Below, in pieces: positions 1 to 7,900 of a stretch of 15,746 nucleotides of DNA. Both the position numbers and the translations under genes were made by a program. The notes under the pieces are model-generated. The model saw nothing but the letters and a program-made list of their open reading frames with translations. It searched no databases and was not told the DNA's origin. How positions within the stretch are numbered: position 1 is the first letter of the stretch; each line of letters opens with the position of its first letter. The stretch is taken from NCBI RefSeq assembly GCF_004359215.1, contig NC_090618.1, forward strand, positions 2,954,744 to 2,970,489, in the 5' to 3' direction. This stretch comes from Bremia lactucae. Its lineage: Eukaryota > Oomycota > Peronosporomycetes > Peronosporales > Peronosporaceae.

Positions 1-2
1 TA

Positions 3-299
3 GCCCGTAGCCCCAAGGTTTCACATGAGCCTAACCAAGACGCTACTCCAACTTCAAGCCCTCAGCTTGGCCCGCAGTCAACTCCGTCTTCCACGCATCA
101 CGCAGATGCACAGCGCCGTCGGCGCAGCCACTCGGAGTGTCTTCTTCTTGCGAAAACCAGCGGAACGACGGACCTCCCTGGCTCGTGTGCCGAGTACATT
201 AGCAACGTTAAACAAATATTGGCTCGCAACGACGACCAGCTTATGGATCTCAAGCGGCGCCGCAGCATGAATCTAAGCCACCCGTCTCTCTTTAAGTAA
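3..299 (+). CDS. 3' end of an unidentified gene (C-terminal 98 residues)
   Basis: A frame open from the left edge ends at TAA 297-299 and would supply the C-terminal tail of a protein that starts outside the window. The tail is rich in Ser, Thr, Pro and Gln near its start (SSPQLGPQSTPSS), has a basic patch (QRRRRSH), then a more ordered stretch (CAEYISNVKQILARNDDQLM) and a basic end (DLKRRRSMNLSHPSLFK). I do not recognise the family. Two AATAAA signals follow within 112 bp, which fits a true gene end. A second frame with an ATG at 25 is also open to 270, so frame choice rests on the hydrophilic, protein-like composition and on running to the window edge. Function unknown; confidence moderate to low. 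Confidence 0.42.
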   Translation, partial: ARSPKVSHEPNQDATPTSSPQLGPQSTPSSTHHADAQRRRRSHSECLLLAKTSGTTDLPGSCAEYISNVKQILARNDDQLMDLKRRRSMNLSHPSLFK

Positions 300-375
300 A
301 TGCTAGCGGCTGTGACGCTTCCCATGGGAATTAACGCCACACGTTTCTGTAGGCGCGTCGACCACGTTATTTTAT

Positions 376-411
376 AATAAATTGATTAAATGTTGTATGA
401 ATACGAATAAA
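376..411 (+). promoter_or_regulatory. Two AATAAA polyadenylation-type signals
   Basis: AATAAA occurs at 376-381 and again at 406-411 in an AT-rich stretch 77-112 bp after the stop codon at 299. Placement and spacing fit 3' end formation for the upstream gene, although short AT-rich hexamers also arise by chance. Confidence 0.35.
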
Positions 412-543
412 CTGAGTTCTTGTAGACGTTTTCTTCACCTTCTATCTTAAGTTTAGCCCCCTCGCCTTTCCTTCCCCGAACAAAGATTGGAACGCCACAG
501 CACGTCTATTCGTCGTATTAACTTTTCGTCAATTCCGTTGCAT

Positions 544-913
544 ATGGGTGAGTACAAGTCTGCCTAATGACTACCGAGGCGGAGGTTCTCCCATTACTGA
601 AAAAACTGATCTGGACAACAATTTTGTACGACGGTAGACGACGCAGTGTCCAAGACACAAGCTGTTGGGCATGATATGGAGCTCCAAATACAAAAAGATG
701 GCATTAAATACGTAGATTGTGCGCGTTACATTGAAAGAAGTTGGTAAGGCCGTCGAATGCAGGCAAGTTGAATACATTGTACATCAAACAGATAAGCAAG
801 ATGGTTCTATCTGTTGATAAGATTTCTACCCTCTATCTCACAACCAGCTTAGTCGGAAAGCCATCGCTGAATCGTTGAATCGCTTAAAACTTGCTCATAA
901 TCTTGTGGTCTAA
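544..913 (+). CDS. Possible three-exon micro-gene, 56-residue protein of unknown function
   Basis: Proposed exons are 544-547 (ATG G), 638-743 and 853-913, with stop TAA 911-913. Intron 1 (548-637, 90 bp) has donor GTGAGT, a CTGAT branch-like site at 606-610 and acceptor GGTAG. Intron 2 (744-852, 109 bp) has donor GTAAGG, a pyrimidine-rich end and acceptor CTTAG. Splicing keeps one frame across all three pieces and gives a hydrophilic, mostly helical-looking product containing MELQIQKDGIKYVDCARY and, across the second junction, RKAIAESLNRLKLAHNL. I recognise no family. Weak points: the first exon is only four coding bases, ATG 676 inside exon 2 is an alternative start, and a later exon may exist because the frame at 914-1112 also reads as charged protein (for example VENEQERPRSEIQ). 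A chance assembly or decayed gene is possible. Confidence 0.33.
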
Positions 914-2286
914 AGACGTCATTTGGCACGAATATTATAGCACTGTGTGCCTTCGTGACATAAGCAGCAAGGTACAAGCTGTAGAAAACGAACAGGAGCG
1001 ACCCCGCTCTGAGATTCAAGGTACTTTCAGCAACAACAAAAACCGTAGGAAGAGCGTGACTCAACGTGAAGCACACGAGGATTCTCGACGTAATGTTTTG
1101 CAATTCACATGAAGGGAAGTTGTACATGCCGCGACCCAAACTGTCACAGGTGATGCATGCATGTTAATAGGAAGCTTTCGAATGATATAATATTTTACTT
1201 GAGCGTTATGACGCTCGGACCAAACTGCTACGACAGCGCTCTGCAGCTTAATTACTATGGTCAAAACAAATTTCGTATAACACGTTGCGAATCACGGTAC
1301 AAATAGTATGCTGAATCCACCACTTTTCTTTAGTCTCTTCAAAAGGCAAAACTAAGTGGTTGGTGGAATGGTCATGCTCAGCAAACATCTTAACATTTTA
1401 GTGGGTCGCATTTCTCGTACATGTATTGACGTAAGGCAAAAATTGTGTATCCCTCGTATAGGAAGTGATACCATCTTGTTATTGTGTAAACTATTACGTT
1501 TTTCTCACGGCTAAGAGCTATTCCCTTCTTTGTGAACATTTTGCAGATCTTGGCCAGATCCTTTCCTAAGAGCGTCCACACTGTTTGCAGCTGCAAACAA
1601 TAGTCGCCACCTGAAATGATTATTGTTTGGCCGGCTGAAATATTCAGCAGGCTGGATCTTTTGGCTCTAAAGTTATTGGCTTAAAGATCTCGGATTGCTG
1701 AAACGTCTGGCCTGCTCTGTTATGAAAAAATCCAAATAATAACGGTGGAAGTGCACTACGTCTTCTCATTTACTACCTCAACTACCAGCAAAAAAGATTT
1801 CCTCGCTTTAAAAATGGGACTCTTGCAAATTTTCGCAACATTAATCGACTATGGTTACCTCAGCGGCTCTTCTCCACCACTGCTTGTTTTATTACTAAAC
1901 GTATGAGTCATGTAGCTTTTCCAAGTTTTCCTAGTGCGTTTATTTCTTGGTGATTATCGCTTCTATGCAAACTGTTTATGCTACTTCTATCAGGTGATAG
2001 CTTTTGCGTTCCAGTGTCAACCACTTTAAGTATTATCGAAAAAGTTTATTTAATAGCTGATACATAGGAACAGAGTTGCTGATACTATTTTTATCCTAAA
2101 ATGAAATTCACACCGCAATTTGGAATGATTTTCATAAAAATCTTTCGTTTGCGCCCCCCTATAAAAGTGTTAGTTCTAAATATCCCGCCTTTGAGAAATC
2201 GGCAAAATATTTGATAAACATTAATGTAGATCTCTTGTCCTTATAATTTCAGCCAATTATGCTGTAACACTTTCTGCATACATCGC
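914..2286. other. Long spacer without a convincing gene
   Basis: Most of this 1.37 kb shows no supportable gene. The plus frame 914-1112 reads as charged sequence and could be a further exon of the preceding micro-gene. On the minus strand a frame is open from about 1680 to 1390, about 97 codons with no early ATG; its end contains LRQYMYEKCDPLKC, which faintly resembles the [KR]xYMxxKPxKxG stretch of piggyBac-type transposases, too weak to call. A six-base perfect stem with a four-base loop lies at 1201-1216. The 3' side toward 2286 is the likely downstream region of the E2 gene on the minus strand; TTTATT near 2045 would read AATAAA there. Confidence 0.4.
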
Positions 2287-3025
2287 TTATGACAGCCAGT
2301 ATGCCGCAAAAGTGGCAACTATAGCAACACTGCCAATAAGGTACACAGTACTGGACCAGTCCTCAATTGTTCCTGCGTTCTCGGGCCCAGATGCAGTCTT
2401 TGTGCTCGCAAAAGATGGTGCAACTAATCCATTAACACTTGATTGCCGCAGTAATTCTTGATTTTTTTCCCGTTCTTCCTGCAAAGCAACTAGATCTGGA
2501 AACAGCTTCCGGAACGTCGCGTTTGAGCAATTGGTCTCCAGCGAAGCCATTGCATACTTTCGTTTTTGTCCATCTGTAGTACTAATACTTCCCAAAGTTG
2601 TTTGGTTCTCCAACTATATACAAAGATAGCCATTAGCTCTACATGTATACGAATACATCCGCCCGCAAGGTTCGCCCTACCATAAACGAGTAGAGGCCCG
2701 TGAGAATTGAGCTCACAGACCACATGGGGTTCCACGTCTCCGGATGAAAGTCAGACATACTTAGACACAATCGCTGATTGGTCTTAAAACGTCCATTAGG
2801 CGTGATCATCATGACAGACGGAGGTTTCATGGGGTATTCAGGTGGGAACTTGAGCTTCCCGTGGTAGAATCCACCCTCGTAAGGAGATCCTGTGGTGCCT
2901 GTGATGACGTAGTGCCATTCAAGAATGTTCGTTTCTAAAGGCACTGCCTGGATGTATTCCACTGGCTTGCGCTGCATGGCCAAATACTCCTTGCGCAAGC
3001 GCTTCGTTGCCATCACCGACGCCAT
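2287..3025 (-). CDS. UBE2J2: Tail-anchored ubiquitin-conjugating enzyme E2, UBE2J2/UBC6 type
   Basis: Two exons, 3025-2681 and 2613-2287, give 223 residues. The 67-bp phase-0 intron 2680-2614 runs GTAGGG to ATATAG with a CTAAT branch-like site 24 bp before the acceptor. Visible E2 features are NILEWHYV (34-41), SPYEGGFYHGKLKFPPEYP (47-65), the TPNGRF motif (75-80) that replaces HPN in the J class, active-site Cys87 in NQRLCLSMSDFHPETWNP, and the WSVSSILTGLYSFM block just before the intron. Exon 2 carries TLGSIST and ends in a hydrophobic segment (204-222) typical of a C-terminal membrane anchor. Family knowledge: these E2s sit on the ER facing the cytosol and pass ubiquitin to ER-associated degradation ligases. 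The start is ATG 3025 (MASVMATKRL); a longer upstream frame lacks family-like sequence, and ATG 3013 is an alternative. It is divergent from the Myb-like gene. Confidence 0.93.
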
Positions 3026-3233
3026 ATTTGCACACCGACACACGTATACTTTGGTGTATACTTTAAGTAACAGTGACGAAATGTAATGATGGTGACAAAC
3101 GTTGTTTAACCACAATCAAATATAATTAACTAGAGGTCAAGCTAATTAAAGTAATTTGTAAGGTCTGTCCGCCATTATCAGAAATTAGCGTGATGGGGCA
3201 GTTAGTGTGTGCATTTTCTATTTTCTTGACGTG
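3026..3233. promoter_or_regulatory. Shared 208-bp divergent promoter with a direct repeat
   Basis: This spacer separates the start codons of the minus-strand E2 gene and the plus-strand Myb-like gene, so it must hold the 5' regions of both. A nine-base direct repeat GTATACTTT occurs at 3044-3052 and 3056-3064, a 12-bp period, close to the E2 start. I see no clear TATA box or oomycete initiator match. Role as a binding site is inference. Confidence 0.45.
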
Positions 3234-3836
3234 ATGGAAGCTGACCACAACCGACTAAATGCCGTCAAAGCATTACATTTGTGGCATCGCTGTGACAAGA
3301 TGTCGGACTTTACCGATGATGAAGACCGACAACTTGTCCAGTTGGCGCACCTGTTCTCTCGCAAGGGCCGACAGATTTTATGGGGAACACTTACACAACG
3401 AATGAAAGGAACGACGAAGTCTAAAGAGGCGCTTCGACAGCGGCTTAAAACTTTAAAGCGCACTTACGGACGCAACTTGGAAGATTTTCCGGAATGGTTT
3501 TTTAAACAATCTTTGCATGCACAAAAAAGTTCTCAGCTGTTGCGTAAGTCACGTCATTCGACTATTGATGTTACGACGTCAAATCCTCGAAAGAGCGAAT
3601 CGAAGTCAATAAAAGAAGCACGACGATACAAAAAGCGACCGTGTGTAAAATACGAACCCAAGACGAGCATTATTTATGCCAAACACTTGCCGAAGCGTGA
3701 GAAACCGACGAGACGCAATGTCACGCCACGATTCCGAAATTTTGGGCCTACAATAAAAAGTGAACCCCTAGCTTCACTTCTAATGCTTGCGTCTGTAGCT
3801 TGCACTGCTATTCACGTTAATGAAGTTAATGGATAG
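3234..3836 (+). CDS. Myb/SANT-like basic nuclear protein, 200 residues
   Basis: Intronless frame from ATG 3234 to TAG 3834-3836. Residues about 26-79 (FTDDEDRQLVQLAHLFSRKG, W50, LRQRLKTLKRTYG) have the size, acidic start, spaced hydrophobics and basic third helix of a Myb/SANT or trihelix-like DNA-binding fold, although only one of the usual tryptophans is evident. The region after residue 90 is strongly basic (KSESKSIKEARRYKKRP) and would act as a nuclear localisation and DNA-contact tail; the last 20 residues are unusually hydrophobic (LASLLMLASVACTAI). A GTG-led extension upstream to 3207 exists but ATG 3234 is the natural eukaryotic start; ATG 3300, just before SDFTDDED, is also possible. 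It shares a promoter with the E2 gene and converges on the helicase gene. Likely a transcription-related DNA-binding protein; the fold assignment is by pattern only. Confidence 0.72.
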   Translation: MEADHNRLNAVKALHLWHRCDKMSDFTDDEDRQLVQLAHLFSRKGRQILWGTLTQRMKGTTKSKEALRQRLKTLKRTYGRNLEDFPEWFFKQSLHAQKSSQLLRKSRHSTIDVTTSNPRKSESKSIKEARRYKKRPCVKYEPKTSIIYAKHLPKREKPTRRNVTPRFRNFGPTIKSEPLASLLMLASVACTAIHVNEVNG

Positions 3837-4490
3837 TCTTTACTTTTGTATGAAGAAGATGAAAGGTTTAATTATCGAGGTAATTTACATGCTTCGCAGA
3901 TTTTGGCACGGAATCAACTCGACGATTGCTACAGGTCCGGTTTACTTTTTGCTGATATTTTAATTCCTAAACTTCTATGAGTGCTTGTTGAGGCTTTTTA
4001 TTCCTGCTCTGAAAAGAGCAAGGCTAAACGCAATCTCTTGATAAACTTAAAGAATGTATATTTAGTTTTTATTGATACAAAATTTGAAAAACCCAAAATT
4101 TCAAGTATTGATGCTCGTCGCCTAAATTGTTGGGGTTCGGGTTTGTCTGTGCTTAGGTAGATAATTCATTTCTGACTTCTGGGAAGGCAAGTTTTTTTGA
4201 TTCCAATCACGTTTCCTCCCGTCTAAACATCGTCGAGTTTTCGCTCGGGTGCTCCGACGGCTCATCCTCGTTCGTAGCAGCATTTGACGAGTGGTGGGCA
4301 ATACGGGACGCGAACTGCAACGTGACACCTCGATTCTACAGCCCCCTGCTTCTACGTTAAAAAAGTATTCGTGTCATATGTCAATACTGCTATTTCTTGT
4401 CAAATATCCCTCCAATTGGTGGTGTAATTGCACGAACAGTGGCTAACAAATTCTTCAAGTTCAAATGAAATTATTAGATTAATAATTTTG
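3837..4490. other. AT-rich spacer, no supported gene
   Basis: This follows the Myb-like gene. A small perfect stem TGCTCT-GAAA-AGAGCA lies at 4005-4020. On the minus strand between about 4470 and 4200 there are short protein-like runs in different frames (ELEEFVSHCSCNYTTNWRDI, then after frame changes NEDEPSEHPSENSTMFRREE) broken by stops, which may be a decayed gene or chance. The minus frame at 4328-4122 is Arg-rich but has no recognisable family. I call nothing coding here. Confidence 0.4.
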
Positions 4491-4652
4491 CCTATTTGAA
4501 TTCCCATACTAATTACACCTGTTTAAATCTCCATAGTAATTTTTCCTGTTTGATTCCCGATACTAGTTTTTCCTGTTTAAATTCCTATACTAATATCATT
4601 GTTTAAATCTCTATACTAATTGTGTCGATTTAAATTCGCATACTAATGGTAA
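4491..4652 (+). repeat. 27-bp minisatellite, six diverged units
   Basis: Six head-to-tail copies of a 27-bp unit, consensus about CCTGTTTAAATTCCTATACTAATTTTT, taken as CCTGTTTAAATTCC followed by TATACTAATTTTT. Equivalent TGTTT-type positions fall at 4493, 4520, 4547, 4574, 4600 and 4627, so spacing is 27, 27, 27, 26, 27. The core TACTAAT is kept in most units; the ends differ, with units 5 and 6 most diverged. It lies in the 3' flank between two convergent genes. Stops occur in every frame of the array, so it is not translated as a repeat protein. Confidence 0.85.
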
Positions 4653-4950
4653 TGCAATTAAGCGAGACGGCGTAGATGCCAATCACCTGCTCCTAAACAG
4701 CTCCCTACAGTCTGCATCTAAACCATCGATAATTATTTGTTCTTTATCCGGCGTAACTGTCACTTATGTATACTTGCAGAGTGTCCTCTACAGTAAGCCT
4801 TACAATGTCCGAATACCCTTGGCAAAGCAAGTTATGGCTACTTTGGAGCATTCTACATTCAGTCTTGTATCAAATTTGCCGGCCTCAAATACTTTTAATT
4901 ACCGAAACTGCATCTTGCTAATTTCTAATTATAAGGACACGCTACATAAA
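4653..4950. other. 3' flank of the helicase gene
   Basis: No gene supported. This is the downstream region of the minus-strand helicase and should contain its 3' untranslated region. A plus-strand frame without early ATG stays open from 4594 to 5091 and continues antisense into the helicase 3' end; it has no recognisable domain and is not called as a gene. Confidence 0.4.
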
Positions 4951-7900
4951 TTAAGCTGCAGCATACATTCCCTCACTTTTAAGCAAGATGCTAATAGCAG
5001 TCACCAACTCGCTCTGTGCAATGTCAACCGTTGGGTTGGCAATTTTCTCCATCAGCAAGTGGTCGAGATGCTGCCGAATCGATTTAATTAGCACACCAAT
5101 CCGCGCAACAGCATGAAAGTGAATCATATCATCCAAAACAAGCAAATTCTTCTCGTGAAGGACTTCCAATTGACCTCCAAATAGCAACAACGCATACGAA
5201 TTCACCATCGTGCTCTCCCGAATAAAAACCTTGGACGTTTGCACCAATTCCGTGTATACAAGCCACGGCGAATCGTACTTGTTTTGCGTAAAATTACACG
5301 ACGACGGATGAAGAAACACACGTTCACGGTGCCGTGGATCTGAACCGGACGGAACAAAGTACCGAATCGCTTGAGCATTGTAATCCTTTTCAATCACCCC
5401 ATGAGCTGCTTGGAAAAACTTTTGCTCAGGGTACACAACTTGTGCCACATTGGCATACAAACCCGCACACAACGCGGCTTTAATAATACGCGGTGCCGTG
5501 GCATTTTCATTCAATTGATTAGCACTCGTAGCATCATAGAATCCAATTGTTGCGAGTTGTTGCAAATACTGCTGCTGAAGCTCTACAATCGACTCCATGG
5601 AATCGTACAAAAGCCCACCGTCACGACAGAATCCTCGCTGAAGCTTTTGTCCACGCAATCGCGCATACTCTTCAACGATTTTCCACAAGAGTAAATGATC
5701 ACTCTTCCACGATCCTCCTACTTTTTTCTTCAGTGCATCTTGCTTTGCACGCAAATTCGGTTCCGACATACTCATGACAAACGGACTTCGACTTGATATA
5801 CAAGCAGCAATGATCGCCACGGGTTCAATACAGCGCAATATCGATCCATACACGAGGAATTTGCCGATACGAGCGTCTAATGGTAACATCGCGAGATGGT
5901 TCCCCAAGGGCGTCAAAACAACGCGCTCAGTACACAAATCTTCGGTATGCGAGCCACTACTGTTATCATCCACCATGTCCATTCTTTGAAAAGCTGAAAT
6001 ATCAACAAGTGCTTGAATCGCAGCATCAATCGCATCGTCACAAGGCGGTTCAATTGCTTTGGATAGAAATCCTTTGATCGATCCAAGATTCAATGTCTTG
6101 ACCTGTAAACACACTTGTTCCAACGACACGCGGTGAATCTCCGCTGACAATTGAGCTTCCAGGACCGCAAATCGCTCGCGCGAAAACAATCGATAGCACG
6201 TGCCAGCTTGCACGCGTCCAGCACGGCCTTTACGCTGGTCACAAGCTGCACGCGATGCCCAGCAGTCCAAGAGCTGCGAACGACGAGAGCGGTGATCATA
6301 TACCATTTCTTTGACTTTTCCAGAATCAATCACAGCTGTAATGTCGTTAATAGTAATCGACGTCTCGGCAATATTCGTGCTAACAATCACCTTACTCTTG
6401 CCCGTAGGAGGCGATTGAAACACCTTTGCTTGGTCCGATCCAGAGAGTGAACCATGCAACGGAAGAGCCCAGATCTTTGACGAAAGCATCTCGTCTCCAT
6501 GCGTTAACATCTGAATAAGTCGTTTGATTTCAGCCGTACCCGGCAAGAAAATGAGGATTGCTCCGTGTGTACGTGACTTTGTCGTCACAAGATACTGCAC
6601 TAAATGAACGATTAAATCGTAATCCAATTGGGTATCGTCAATATGCGCCGCAAGCTCTCGAAACGTCATTTCGAACGGAGCCTTTTTTTCGTGTGTATCT
6701 CCATTGACTTTCTTGACTTTCTTGGCTTTTAACAAGTGCGTTGGTGCTTTATATTGAGTGTCCTCTAAAATGGTATCGATAAAATGAATTGCCACTGGAT
6801 ACGTAAATCCTGGAATCGTAACGACCGGACAAGGCGACGTCTTCTTTGACGTAAAGTACGTGACAAACAAGTCGGCGTTCATGGTCGCACTCATTAAAAT
6901 CACACGCATCGCTGGTCGTTGCGGCAACAAGTCACGAAGGATCGATAATAAGAAATCCGTATCGACATTACGTTCATGAACTTCGTCCACAATTACGTGC
7001 GAAATGTCTGCGAGTTGTCGGTCATGAAGCAGTCGTCGAAGAAGAACCCCCGTGGTGCAGAACAAAAGGCGCGTATGGGACGATTTTTTCGCCTCCATAC
7101 GAATTTGATACCCCACGACGTCCCCAATTGCCTCACAACGCTCTTGAGCAACACGTGTGGCCACACCAAGCGCAGCAATTCGACGTGGTTGCGTACATAT
7201 GATGCTACACTCCCCGCCCACACCACGAGTAATATAGTCGTCTAGAATAAATTGTGGAATCTGCGTCGTCTTGCCACAGCCTGTAGCTCCACAAACAAGC
7301 ACGACTTGATTGTTTTGGACACATTCAATTACTTGAAACGCTTCTTTGGCCGCAGGAAGCTTTGCTCTAGTAGCCAGCATTTGCGTATACAGTTGCTGAC
7401 GATCTTTCGCGTTTCGTAATTGTAGCAATTTACCACTTATTTTACGCGTATGTTCCATATCAACGCGCTTTGATATTGACTTTGTAGCAAGTTTCTTGAA
7501 TTGCCGCTCCTTGTTTCTCGGTAGAATTGACTTCTTCGGTACTGCTTCGACAATTGTATCGAATTCACTAATTCTAGGAGCAACAATTGGTTTGATAAGT
7601 CGAATTCTGGGTAAACTTGTTGCCAATCGCTTTGCGTCTTGAAAATAGGCATCAATAGCAACGACAATGTCATAAAGCATTGGATCTCCCAACATCCTCG
7701 CACAACTTTGGAGTGCTTTCCCACACGCAGCAAGCAAATGAGGCTCATGGAGCAGCTCAGTCGACGTTAAAGCTACAAGCGGGAACTCGAACGGATACAT
7801 TGACGTTCGTGATAAACAAATAAAGAGTCGAAGCGAGTCGGAGACTTTAAATTCCAGTAGCTGCGACTTGAAGACATCGTCTAACACTGTAATCTGAAGT

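Noticed and set aside
849..1139. Minus-strand 96-residue frame, rather hydrophobic
   Set aside because: No recognisable domain, overlaps the better plus-strand candidate exons and charged frame, and reads like the complement of a hydrophilic frame.
1153..1162. ATGCATGCAT palindrome
   Set aside because: Ten-base palindrome with no partner, repeat or gene context; expected by chance.
2160..2167. TATAAAAG box-like sequence on the plus strand
   Set aside because: No plus-strand gene starts downstream; the region is the 3' flank of the minus-strand E2 gene.
6976..7245. Frames on both strands opposite or within the helicase (for example near 6976-7245 and 8444-8856)
   Set aside because: They lie inside the strongly supported helicase coding sequence in other frames and have no domains.
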